From Aequorivita lipolytica (GTDB taxonomy: Bacteria > Bacteroidota > Bacteroidia > Flavobacteriales > Flavobacteriaceae), in NCBI RefSeq assembly GCF_007997135.1, contig NZ_VORU01000001.1, positions 496,001 to 560,000 on the forward strand: DNA of 64,000 nt, written 5' to 3'. The stretch's first letter is position 1, and each line of letters starts with the position of its first letter. The position numbers and the translations under genes were made by a program. The notes under the pieces were generated by a model that saw only the letters and a list, made by a program, of their open reading frames with translations, made no database searches and was not told where the DNA came from. This document shows, one piece after another, positions 19,391-27,311 of the stretch.

Positions 19391-19463
19391 GATTAACGAT
19401 TTTAGATTGACGATTGTAGAATTATTGAAATCGTCTATCTAAAATCGTAAATCTAAAATCAAA
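19391..19463. repeat. Inverted pair of 7-bp arrays between rpoA and rplQ
   Basis: Five 7-mers of the form GATTnnn (19391-19425) face units ending AATC (to 19463). The two halves form a long stem: 19396-19415 pairs with 19429-19448 with one mismatch over 20 bp. It sits 2 bp after the rpoA stop. There is no T-run, so it is not a classical terminator. Confidence 0.7.
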
Positions 19464-19529
19464 TTAACCCATCATAATTTGCTCTCCGAATAATGGATAT
19501 TGCAGCAAGATGATGATAACAAAAATGTC

Positions 19530-20039
19530 ATGAGACACGGAAAAAAAATAAATCACTTAGGTAGAAAAACTGCCCACAGACACTCAATGTTGGCCAACAT
19601 GGCTTGCTCACTAGTTGAGCATAAACGTATCAACACTACTGTTGCAAAAGCAAAAGCGTTGAAGAAGTTTGTAGAGCCATTGGTAACAAAGTCTAAGGAA
19701 GACACCACACATAACCGTCGTTTGGTTTTTGCAAAAATGCGTCAAAAGGATGCAGTTGCAGAACTTTTTAGAACTGTTGCGCCAAAAGTTGGTGACCGTC
19801 CAGGAGGTTACACCCGTATTATTAAATTGGGTAACCGTTTAGGTGATAACGCTGATATGGCAATGATAGAGCTTGTAGATTTCAATGAAATTTACAATGC
19901 CGGTAAAGCTACTAAGAAGAAGACCACACGTAGAAGTCGTCGTGGAAGCGGAACAGGAACTGAAGCTGCCGCTGCTGCACCAGCTGCAAAAGCCGCTCCA
20001 GCAAAGGCTGAAAAAGAAGCGAAGAAAGAAGAAGAATAA
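19530..20039 (+). CDS. rplQ: 50S ribosomal protein L17 with charged C-terminal tail
   Basis: The product has 169 residues from the ATG at 19530 ([21 protein letters not shown]). An open 10-codon stretch upstream is not conserved in the family. The core ends near residue 120. An Ala/Lys/Glu-rich tail of about 45 residues follows and is longer than in E. coli L17 (127 residues). It is the last gene of the ribosomal block and is followed by the intrinsic terminator at 20064-20097. Confidence 0.96.
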   Translation: MRHGKKINHLGRKTAHRHSMLANMACSLVEHKRINTTVAKAKALKKFVEPLVTKSKEDTTHNRRLVFAKMRQKDAVAELFRTVAPKVGDRPGGYTRIIKLGNRLGDNADMAMIELVDFNEIYNAGKATKKKTTRRSRRGSGTGTEAAAAAPAAKAAPAKAEKEAKKEEE

Positions 20040-20055
20040 ATGAACCTGAATTCAT

Positions 20056-20097
20056 TAAATAACAAAGGGATAAACGTTTTCGTTTATCCCTTTTTTT
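20056..20097. repeat. 42-bp direct repeat, copy A (contains rplQ terminator)
   Basis: Positions 20056-20097 match 21240-21281 at 41 of 42 positions (A at 20074, G at 21258). The two copies flank the T9SS-secreted protein gene at 20228-21199. Confidence 0.9.
20064..20097 (+). terminator. Intrinsic terminator of the ribosomal block
   Basis: AAAGGGATAAACG pairs perfectly with CGTTTATCCCTTT (13 bp, TTTT loop) and runs into a 7-T tract. It lies 25 bp after the rplQ stop. Confidence 0.93.
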
Positions 20098-20227
20098 GTT
20101 TTTCGAATAATTGCAAACTACAGTATTAATATTTATAAAAAAACATTTTTAATTAGTTAATAAATTATTTTCAGCGCAAATTTGCGGGCTTTAAATCAAG
20201 TGTTTATTAATTTAAAATTTGAAAATC

Positions 20228-21199
20228 ATGAAAAAGAAATTACTACTACCGCTGCTTCTGCTTTTTATTATTTTTGCGAATGCTCAGAGCGTTTATGAAT
20301 TTGAGACTGAAAATAGTACTTACACAAATTTGACGGGAAGCACATCCCTAAACAACGGTGCTGTTTGGGACGACCCGGAATATACCATTCCGCTAGGTTT
20401 CAATTTTACAATTAGTACGCACACGTTCAGCACTATATACATTGTGGATTGGAGTTTTGGAGGTGAGCTCTCAAACAATCCAATTGATTCGGGAATTTTA
20501 ACATTGATATCACCAATAGGACAGGATATAGCAGATTTGGGCTTCAACTCTGGAATTTCACAATCAAATATTTCCTATAAAACCGAAGGCTCGCCAGGAA
20601 ACAAAATCCTAAAAATTGAATGGAACAATATTGGTTTCCTTGATGATTCCACAGAAAGCGACTTTATGAATCTCCAGCTTTGGCTATACGAAAGTTCAAA
20701 CATTATTGAATATAGGTATGGCCCAAACCAAATTAATAATCCAGCCGAATCTTTTGAAGGTATTTCAGGACCGTTGGTTACTTTGGCAACATCGCTAAAT
20801 ATTGATGAGGGCGAATTGGTGGATAATGGGTATGTAGTGGAGGGAGACCCCGCTAACCCAACAGCAGCGATCGTTGCGTCCGGTGATTTTTATGAGGGCG
20901 ATTATTTGGAAGGCGCCATTCCCGACGGGATGGTTTACAGGTTTACGCCTCAAACGCTTTCAACCGAAGATTTCTCAAAAATCGATTTTAAAATCTATCC
21001 AAACCCAGCTTCGGAATATTTGAATATTAAAACGCAGACAGGCGATTATAATTTCAGCATTTATAATTCACTTGGACAAAGAATGAATGTAACTTCAATT
21101 GAAAATAAAATATATATTTCAAGCCTTTCCAATGGAATCTATTTTATAAAGATAGAAACTGAAACAGGTTCAGCAACAAAAAAGTTTATAAAGCAATAA
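20228..21199 (+). CDS. Secreted protein with T9SS type A sorting domain, unknown function
   Basis: The product has 323 residues from the ATG at 20228. It has a signal peptide (KKKLLLPLLLLFIIFANA), an uncharacterised beta-rich middle of about 230 residues, and a C-terminal sorting domain (residues about 250-323) with FKIYPNPASEYLNI and a LSNGIYFIKIETETG end. It should be exported by Sec, then carried across the outer membrane and anchored by the type IX system. I do not recognise the middle region. It interrupts the rplQ-carA neighbourhood and lies between two near-identical terminators, suggesting it was added as a unit. Confidence 0.85.
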   Translation: MKKKLLLPLLLLFIIFANAQSVYEFETENSTYTNLTGSTSLNNGAVWDDPEYTIPLGFNFTISTHTFSTIYIVDWSFGGELSNNPIDSGILTLISPIGQDIADLGFNSGISQSNISYKTEGSPGNKILKIEWNNIGFLDDSTESDFMNLQLWLYESSNIIEYRYGPNQINNPAESFEGISGPLVTLATSLNIDEGELVDNGYVVEGDPANPTAAIVASGDFYEGDYLEGAIPDGMVYRFTPQTLSTEDFSKIDFKIYPNPASEYLNIKTQTGDYNFSIYNSLGQRMNVTSIENKIYISSLSNGIYFIKIETETGSATKKFIKQ

Positions 21200-21239
21200 T
21201 GCTGATAAAACTTGGCTCTAATTTATAAATTTTAAGAAC

Positions 21240-21281
21240 TAAATAACAAAGGGATAAGCGTTTTCGTTTATCCCTTTTTTT
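21240..21281. repeat. 42-bp direct repeat, copy B
   Basis: Near-identical (41/42) to 20056-20097; contains the terminator at 21248-21282 downstream of the T9SS gene and directly upstream of the carA promoter. Confidence 0.9.
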
Positions 21282-21282
21282 T
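21248..21282 (+). terminator. Intrinsic terminator after the T9SS gene
   Basis: AAAGGGATAAGCG pairs with CGTTTATCCCTTT with one G-U pair, followed by a T-run. Copy of the rplQ terminator. Confidence 0.92.
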
Positions 21283-21286
21283 ATAC

Positions 21287-21294
21287 TATTTTTG
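21287..21294 (+). promoter_or_regulatory. Predicted -7 element for carA
   Basis: TATTTTTG matches TAnnTTTG exactly and lies just beyond terminator copy B, 86 bp before the carA start. A clear -33 TTG at the right distance is not seen. Confidence 0.55.
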
Positions 21295-21310
21295 CAAAGA
21301 ATTTGGAAAT

Positions 21311-21369
21311 GCTTAGATGCTTGATGTCGAATGACTGATGTTTTTAATCTGAAACTTGAAACCAGAAAC
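21311..21369. repeat. Two short 7-bp-period arrays upstream of carA
   Basis: Units GCTTGAT, GTCGAAT, GACTGAT (21319-21339, preceded by an 8-bp GCTTAGAT) and then CTGAAAC, TTGAAAC, CAGAAAC (21349-21369) occupy the carA leader. Confidence 0.55.
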
Positions 21370-21380
21370 CCTTCAAAAGA

Positions 21381-22502
21381 ATGAAATACCAAACACGAAA
21401 AAAAGCACTTATTTTACTTGCAGACGGAACCATTTTCTACGGAAAAGCGGTTGGAAACAAAGAAGGCTCAGCCTTTGGCGAAGTTTGTTTCAATACAGGA
21501 ATGACCGGTTACCAAGAAATTTTTACAGATCCATCTTACTTCGGACAGATTATGGTTGCCACTAATGCCCATATCGGAAATTACGGTGTCAACAAAGATG
21601 AAGTGGAATCTGAAGGAATCAAAATTGCAGGTTTGGTTGTGCGTAATTTCAGCTACCATTATTCCCGCCCTGCTGCCGATGATTCTTTGGAAGAATTTTT
21701 AAATAGAAACAATTTGCTCGCCATCAGCGATGTTGATACACGTGCTTTGGTAAGTTACATTCGCGACAATGGTGCAATGAACGCAGTAATTTCTACCGAA
21801 GTTGATAATATTGAAGACCTTAAAAAGCAATTGGCAGAGGTGCCTGATATGCACGGATTGGAACTCGCTTCAAAAGTGTCTACAAAAGAGCCGTATTTCT
21901 ACGGAGATGAAAATGCCAAATATAAAATTTCAGCCTTAGATTTGGGTATTAAGAAAAACATCCTTCGCAGGCTTGCTGAACGTGATTGCTACATAAAAGT
22001 GTTTCCATACGATGCAAGTTTTTCAGAAATGGAAGCTTTTAATCCCAATGGTTATTTTATTTCAAACGGTCCTGGTGATCCGGAGCCGCTCCACAGTGCA
22101 ATTGAAGTTGTAAAGACAATTTTGGAAAAGGAATTGCCAATGTTCGGGATCTGTTTGGGACACCAAATGTTAGCTTTGGCCAATGGCATTTCCACCTATA
22201 AAATGCACAATGGTCACAGAGGGATAAACCATCCTGTAATGAACCTCGTGACTGGTAAAGGAGAAATAACTTCACAAAACCACGGTTTTGCAATAAGTAG
22301 AGAAGAGGCGGAAGCTAACCCAAATATCGAAATAACACACGTTCACCTAAACGATCATACTGCTGCGGGAATACGTTTAAAAAATAAACCTGCATTCTCC
22401 GTGCAATACCATCCCGAAGCTAGCCCAGGGCCGCACGATGCATCGTATCTTTTTGATCAATTCATCGAAAGTATAGAAAAGCATAAATTGGAAACTGTAT
22501 AA
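21381..22502 (+). CDS. carA: Carbamoyl-phosphate synthase small (glutaminase) subunit
   Basis: The product has 373 residues. It hydrolyses glutamine and passes ammonia to CarB for pyrimidine and arginine synthesis. The N-terminal half has LADGTIFYGKAVG and FNTGMTGYQEIFTDPSYFGQ. The class I amidotransferase domain has the nucleophile C258 in FGICLGHQ and the catalytic His/Glu in QYHPEASPG. carB is not adjacent and is not in the window. It is followed by a strong terminator. Confidence 0.97.
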   Translation: MKYQTRKKALILLADGTIFYGKAVGNKEGSAFGEVCFNTGMTGYQEIFTDPSYFGQIMVATNAHIGNYGVNKDEVESEGIKIAGLVVRNFSYHYSRPAADDSLEEFLNRNNLLAISDVDTRALVSYIRDNGAMNAVISTEVDNIEDLKKQLAEVPDMHGLELASKVSTKEPYFYGDENAKYKISALDLGIKKNILRRLAERDCYIKVFPYDASFSEMEAFNPNGYFISNGPGDPEPLHSAIEVVKTILEKELPMFGICLGHQMLALANGISTYKMHNGHRGINHPVMNLVTGKGEITSQNHGFAISREEAEANPNIEITHVHLNDHTAAGIRLKNKPAFSVQYHPEASPGPHDASYLFDQFIESIEKHKLETV

Positions 22503-22508
22503 GATTCT

Positions 22509-22545
22509 AAGCCTGAAAGGTTTCCAAAACCTTTCAGGCTTTTTA
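22509..22545 (+). terminator. Intrinsic terminator of carA
   Basis: AAGCCTGAAAGGTTT pairs perfectly with AAACCTTTCAGGCTT (15 bp, 3-nt loop), then a short T-run. Confidence 0.93.
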
Positions 22546-22583
22546 ATAGTAAACAATAAGTAATAACAATATATAATAAACCA

Positions 22584-23870
22584 ATGAGCATCATCATCGA
22601 CATCAAGGCCAGACAAATTTTCGATTCCAGAGGAAACCCAACAATTGAAGTTGACGTAATCACCGAGCACGGTTTTATGGGTCGCGCCGCTGTTCCTTCG
22701 GGAGCTTCAACAGGAGAGCACGAAGCTGTAGAGCTTCGCGATGGCGGAAAAGCTTATATGGGCAAAGGCGTTTTGAAAGCTGTTGAAAATGTACAGGGAA
22801 AAATTGCTGGGACACTTTTGGGAATCTCTGTTTTTGAGCAGGAACTTATCGACAAAACAATGATCGATTTGGACGGTACCAAAAACAAATCAAAACTTGG
22901 CGCCAATGCAATTTTAGGAGTTTCCCTCGCTTGTGCAAAAGCTGCAGCCAATGAACTTGGAATGCCTTTGTATCGTTACGTGGGCGGTGTGAGCGCAAAA
23001 ACGCTTCCCGTGCCAATGATGAATATTATAAACGGTGGTTCGCACAGCGATGCGCCTATCGCTTTTCAGGAGTTTATGGTGATGCCCATAAAAGCGAAAA
23101 GCTTTACGCATGCCATGCAAATGGGTTCCGAGATTTTCCACAACCTTAAAAAAGTATTGAAAGATCGCGGTTTGAGCACCGCTGTTGGTGATGAAGGTGG
23201 TTTTGCGCCAACCCTAGACGGAACTGAGGATGCTTTGGACACAATCGCAAAAGCTACGAAAAAGGCAGGCTACAAATTAGGAGACGATGTAATGATAGCC
23301 CTGGATTGCGCTGCCGCGGAATTTTATGTGAAGAAAAAATACGATTATACCAAGTTTGAAGGCGAAAAAGGAAAAGTGCGCACTTCCAAAGAACAAGCCG
23401 ATTACTTGGCTGAACTTTGCGAAAAATATCCTATCATTTCAATTGAGGATGGCATGGACGAAAACGATTGGGAAGGGTGGAAATATTTAACCGAAAAAAT
23501 CGGAAATAAAGTACAATTGGTAGGCGACGATTTGTTTGTGACGAATGTAGAAAGACTTTCAAAAGGTATTTCAGAAAAAATAGCCAATTCCATTTTAATA
23601 AAAGTGAATCAAATTGGAACTTTGACCGAAACTATTGCGGCAGTAAGTATGGCGCACAATGCTGGTTATACTTCCGTAATGAGCCATAGAAGCGGCGAGA
23701 CTGAGGATACTACCATTGCAGATCTTGCAGTGGCGCTTAATTGTGGCCAAATAAAAACCGGTTCTGCTTCCCGAAGCGATAGAATGGCAAAGTATAATCA
23801 ATTGCTGAGAATAGAGGAGCAGTTGGGCGATGTGGCTTATTTTCCGCAGCAAAACGCTTTTAAGATTTAA
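22584..23870 (+). CDS. eno: Enolase
   Basis: The product has 428 residues. It interconverts 2-phosphoglycerate and phosphoenolpyruvate. Visible motifs are [22 protein letters not shown], the metal-site segments ALDCAAAEF and [14 protein letters not shown], the catalytic lysine region [14 protein letters not shown] and [19 protein letters not shown]. All expected active-site segments are present. It is monocistronic: terminators lie on both sides. Confidence 0.98.
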   Translation: MSIIIDIKARQIFDSRGNPTIEVDVITEHGFMGRAAVPSGASTGEHEAVELRDGGKAYMGKGVLKAVENVQGKIAGTLLGISVFEQELIDKTMIDLDGTKNKSKLGANAILGVSLACAKAAANELGMPLYRYVGGVSAKTLPVPMMNIINGGSHSDAPIAFQEFMVMPIKAKSFTHAMQMGSEIFHNLKKVLKDRGLSTAVGDEGGFAPTLDGTEDALDTIAKATKKAGYKLGDDVMIALDCAAAEFYVKKKYDYTKFEGEKGKVRTSKEQADYLAELCEKYPIISIEDGMDENDWEGWKYLTEKIGNKVQLVGDDLFVTNVERLSKGISEKIANSILIKVNQIGTLTETIAAVSMAHNAGYTSVMSHRSGETEDTTIADLAVALNCGQIKTGSASRSDRMAKYNQLLRIEEQLGDVAYFPQQNAFKI

Positions 23871-23890
23871 TCCAAAATTTATAAATTGAA

Positions 23891-23920
23891 AAACCCTGCC
23901 AAGTGCGGGGTTTCTTTTTT
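23891..23920 (+). terminator. Intrinsic terminator of eno
   Basis: AAACCCTGC pairs with GCGGGGTTT (one G-U pair), followed by CTTTTTT. Confidence 0.88.
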
Positions 23921-24051
23921 CTGAAAAAATCCGTTATATGACGCATCATTTAAGGTTTTTTTAACCTAAGATATTGAGGAGATGTTAAAAAAATTTGTTC
24001 TATATTTTGTACCTTAGCATTTCTGAACAAATAAATAATACACTATATTTT

Positions 24052-25338
24052 ATGGCAAAGATGGCAACCCTCGAGATAGATGGTAAAAAATATGAGTTCC
24101 CCATCGTGGAAGGAACTGAAAATGAATTAGGAATAGATATAAAAAGTCTACGTAGTGACACCAAAGGTGTGGTTACGTTAGATCCAGGATATAAAAACAC
24201 GGGTGCATGCGAAAGCGCCATTACTTTTCTTGATGGAGAAAAGGGAGTTCTTAGGTATCGCGGGTACGCTATTGAAGAACTTGCAGAAAAAGCTCATTTT
24301 TTGGAAGTTTGTTACCTTCTCATTTTTGGTGAACTGCCGACCGAGCAACAACTCAGCAAATTTCACACAGATATAAAAGCACAATCACACGTTGATGAAG
24401 ACGTGAAGCGTATTTTGGACGGCTTTCCAAAGGCCGCACACCCTATGGGAGTGCTGTCTTCGCTTACTTCGGCCTTGGTTGCGTTTAATCCTTCTTCCGT
24501 AAATGTGGACAGCGAGGAAGATATGTACAAAGCCATTGTGAAAATTCTTGGAAAATTTCCTGTTCTTACTGCTTGGACGTATAGAAAGCGAATGGGGCTT
24601 CCGCTAGATTATGGCGGCGATTCATTGGGTTATGTGGACAATTTCTTAAAAATGATGTTCAAAAAACCAAGTGGCGAATATACTACCAATGAAACCGTTC
24701 TGGAAGCTTTAGATAAATTACTGATTCTTCACGCAGACCATGAGCAAAACTGTTCAACATCAACCGTGCGAATTGTAGGTTCATCTCACGCAGGTCTGTT
24801 TGTTTCTATATCAGCAGGAATCGCAGCACTTTGGGGACCACTTCACGGAGGGGCAAACCAAGCTGTTATTGAAATGCTTGAAGCCATTAAAGAAGATGGT
24901 GGCGACACCAAGAAATTTATGGCAAAGGCAAAAGACAAAGATGATCCATTCCGATTAATGGGCTTTGGGCACAGAGTTTACAAGAACTTTGACCCACGTG
25001 CAAAAATCATCAAAAAAGCTGCGGATGATCTTTTGGATAATTTAGGAATTGATGACGATGTCTTGGATATTGCTAAAGCTTTGGAAAAAGAAGCATTGGA
25101 AGATCCTTACTTTGTAGAAAGAAAATTATACCCAAACGTAGATTTCTATTCAGGAATAATCTACCGTGCGCTGGGTATTCCAGTTGAAATGTTCACTCCA
25201 ATGTTTGCATTAGGCCGTTTACCGGGCTGGATTGCACAATGGAGAGAGATGCGTTTGAACAAGGAACCAATAGGTCGTCCACGTCAAATTTACATCGGTG
25301 AAACCCACAGAGAATTTTTGCCGGTAGAAAAAAGATAA
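24052..25338 (+). CDS. gltA: Citrate synthase
   Basis: The product has 428 residues from the ATG at 24052 (MAKMATLEIDGKKYEFP). An open in-frame extension upstream overlaps the likely promoter (TATATTTTGTACC at 24001) and is not used. It condenses oxaloacetate and acetyl-CoA. The catalytic regions are HADHEQNCSTSTVR, GFGHRVYKNFDPRA and DFYSGIIYRALG. Length and the N-terminal beta-domain fit the long, GltA-type (hexameric) citrate synthases. Confidence 0.97.
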   Translation: MAKMATLEIDGKKYEFPIVEGTENELGIDIKSLRSDTKGVVTLDPGYKNTGACESAITFLDGEKGVLRYRGYAIEELAEKAHFLEVCYLLIFGELPTEQQLSKFHTDIKAQSHVDEDVKRILDGFPKAAHPMGVLSSLTSALVAFNPSSVNVDSEEDMYKAIVKILGKFPVLTAWTYRKRMGLPLDYGGDSLGYVDNFLKMMFKKPSGEYTTNETVLEALDKLLILHADHEQNCSTSTVRIVGSSHAGLFVSISAGIAALWGPLHGGANQAVIEMLEAIKEDGGDTKKFMAKAKDKDDPFRLMGFGHRVYKNFDPRAKIIKKAADDLLDNLGIDDDVLDIAKALEKEALEDPYFVERKLYPNVDFYSGIIYRALGIPVEMFTPMFALGRLPGWIAQWREMRLNKEPIGRPRQIYIGETHREFLPVEKR

Positions 25339-25359
25339 ACGCTAATTTTTATATATTTG

Positions 25360-25389
25360 AAAGCACTTCGGTATCGAGGTGCTTTTTTT
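25360..25389 (+). terminator. Intrinsic terminator of gltA
   Basis: AAAGCACTTCG pairs with CGAGGTGCTTT (one G-U pair, GTAT loop), followed by T7. Its T-run merges into the next promoter element. Confidence 0.9.
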
Positions 25390-25396
25390 ATATTTG
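25389..25396 (+). promoter_or_regulatory. Predicted -7 element giving a leaderless amidinotransferase mRNA
   Basis: TATATTTG is an exact TAnnTTTG match. It ends 4 bp before the ATG at 25401, so transcription should start at or next to the first base of the start codon. Confidence 0.6.
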
Positions 25397-25400
25397 CCCT

Positions 25401-26315
25401 ATGATCAAATTAAACATCAACGACGAAATTTCACGATTACGAGCTGTAGTGTTAGGCCGCGCAGATAGTAATGGACCGGTGCCGAAACTGGAAGACGCCT
25501 ACGATCCAAAATCTGCAGAGCACATAAAGGCGGGAACCTACCCAAAAGATGAAGATATGGTGAAGGAAATGGAAGCCGTAGCTGAAGTTTTCAAAAAATA
25601 CGAGGTACAGGTTTTTAGGCCTCATTCAATAAAAGATTACAACCAAATTTTTTCGCGCGATATCGCCTTTGTAATTGAGGATAAATTTATAATTGCCAAT
25701 ATTCTCGATGACCGTTCTATGGAAATTGCGGCCATTGAGCATGTAATTAACCAAATTGATCCTTCAAAAATTATTGAATTCCCAGAGAATGCGCATATAG
25801 AAGGTGGCGACGTAATGCCTTGGGGCGAGTACATTTTTGTGGGCACCTATTATGGCGAAGATTACCCAAGCTTCATAACGGCACGTACTAATATGAATGC
25901 GGTAAAACATCTTCAGAAATTATTTCCACATAAAAAGGTAAAATCTTTCAACCTTAGAAAAAGCAATACAGTTGCAGATGAAAACGCTTTGCACTTAGAT
26001 TGCTGTTTTCAGCCACTTGGCAAAGGAAAGGCAATCATCCACAAAGAAGGTTTTTTGATTGAAGAAGAATATGAATGGTTGGTAAATTTCTTAGGAAAGG
26101 AAAATTGTTTTCATATTACCAAAGAAGAAATGTACAATATGAATAGCAATGTGTTCTCTATTTCACCTGAAGTTGTTATTTCAGAGAAAAACTTTACACG
26201 ATTGAATACTTGGCTGCGTGAACAAGGCTTTACCGTGGAAGAAGTTCCCTATGCAGAAATTTCCAAACAAGAAGGCTTGCTTCGTTGCACAACTATGCCC
26301 CTTATTCGGGATTAG
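25401..26315 (+). CDS. Amidinotransferase / arginine-deiminase superfamily protein (DDAH-like)
   Basis: The product has 304 residues of the guanidino-group modifying superfamily. The catalytic triad elements are visible: the FSRDIAFVIED segment, HIEGGDVMPWG (GGD near residue 134), H198 in ALHLDCCFQPLG and the nucleophile C296 in GLLRCTTMPLIRD. Members hydrolyse arginine or methylated arginine, or transfer an amidino group; the exact substrate cannot be read from sequence. It lies alone between the gltA terminator and an outer-membrane barrel gene. It probably serves arginine breakdown or nitrogen supply. Confidence 0.85.
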   Translation: MIKLNINDEISRLRAVVLGRADSNGPVPKLEDAYDPKSAEHIKAGTYPKDEDMVKEMEAVAEVFKKYEVQVFRPHSIKDYNQIFSRDIAFVIEDKFIIANILDDRSMEIAAIEHVINQIDPSKIIEFPENAHIEGGDVMPWGEYIFVGTYYGEDYPSFITARTNMNAVKHLQKLFPHKKVKSFNLRKSNTVADENALHLDCCFQPLGKGKAIIHKEGFLIEEEYEWLVNFLGKENCFHITKEEMYNMNSNVFSISPEVVISEKNFTRLNTWLREQGFTVEEVPYAEISKQEGLLRCTTMPLIRD

Positions 26316-26393
26316 TATATTTTTTTTTACTTTCAACCAAAAAGCCATTGTTTACGTAAATATTCTAAATAATCCTTTTTAAAGAAAAGTTCA

Positions 26394-27194
26394 ATGAAGA
26401 TACTAAGCTCGCTTATCTTTTCCTTATTCGTTGTTTCAAATGTTTTTTCACAAGGCAAAATTGATGGTTTTTATAAAAGTAAGAATAAAGGCTCCATTGT
26501 TTTAGGCCTCGGTTTTGAAGACCCAAAAAGTTATTTTGCCGGCACCGAAAAAATTGATTTGAGCCGAAATCTCTACTACATAAATCTATTTGCCGCTTAT
26601 GGTATAACAGATAATCTGAACGTAAACACTTCTCTTCCATATCTCAATAGCAATAAAGAAAGTAATTTTCAGGATATTTCTATAATGTTGAAATACCGCT
26701 TTTTTCAATCTGTTTCTGAAAGTGGAAAAATTGAATTTAGTTTGGGCCTAGGTTTTTCAACGCCTATTTCTGATTATAAAACTGGCGGATTAAATGATCT
26801 TGGCCAACAGGCCACAATCATTGAAACCCGTGCAATGGCACATTATAAATGGAATTCCGGTTGGTTTGCGACACTACAAAGTGGCTTTTCTTTAAAATTT
26901 GAAGAAACGCCAAATAGTATTCCAGCAACTTTCAAAATAGGAAAAGCAGCTGGCGACTGGTATTACGATGTCTTTTATGATTACCAACATTCTTTTGGAG
27001 GCATAGATTATTTGGGAACGCCAAGGCCGCAGAACTTCAGGGCATTGGGCGTTGATTATCACAAAGTGGGAGGAACGCTTTATAGATCTTTTTCAGAACA
27101 TTTCGGTTCCGCTTTAAACCTATCTTATGTATTGGGTGGTCGAAATACCTTTCAAGGGCCTGCTTACGGTTTATCAGTAGTGTACAATTTGTAA
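26394..27194 (+). CDS. Outer membrane beta-barrel protein, unknown function
   Basis: The product has 266 residues. A signal peptide (MKILSSLIFSLFVVSNVFSQ) is followed by alternating amphipathic strands throughout (for example YYINLFAAYGITDNLNVNTSLPYL and FSLGLGFSTPI) and a terminal strand GLSVVYNL. This is the profile of a small 12-ish-stranded porin-like barrel. No binding motif or partner gene gives the substrate. It precedes DPP IV by 117 bp, with no clear operon link. Confidence 0.7.
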   Translation: MKILSSLIFSLFVVSNVFSQGKIDGFYKSKNKGSIVLGLGFEDPKSYFAGTEKIDLSRNLYYINLFAAYGITDNLNVNTSLPYLNSNKESNFQDISIMLKYRFFQSVSESGKIEFSLGLGFSTPISDYKTGGLNDLGQQATIIETRAMAHYKWNSGWFATLQSGFSLKFEETPNSIPATFKIGKAAGDWYYDVFYDYQHSFGGIDYLGTPRPQNFRALGVDYHKVGGTLYRSFSEHFGSALNLSYVLGGRNTFQGPAYGLSVVYNL

Positions 27195-27311
27195 GGCATT
27201 GTAACTATTTGAAATTCGCATTAAATAACGCTTCAAAGGCTTATTTAACAAAAAAATCAAGGGCTTTTTCACAAAAAATTAGTAAACTTGGCGTATTAAA
27301 ATTTTAACACT

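Noticed and set aside
21240-21380. A pyrimidine-responsive riboswitch or PyrR site ahead of carA
   Set aside because: The leader holds the duplicated terminator, a promoter element and short arrays, but no recognisable PyrR-binding stem or antiterminator pair.
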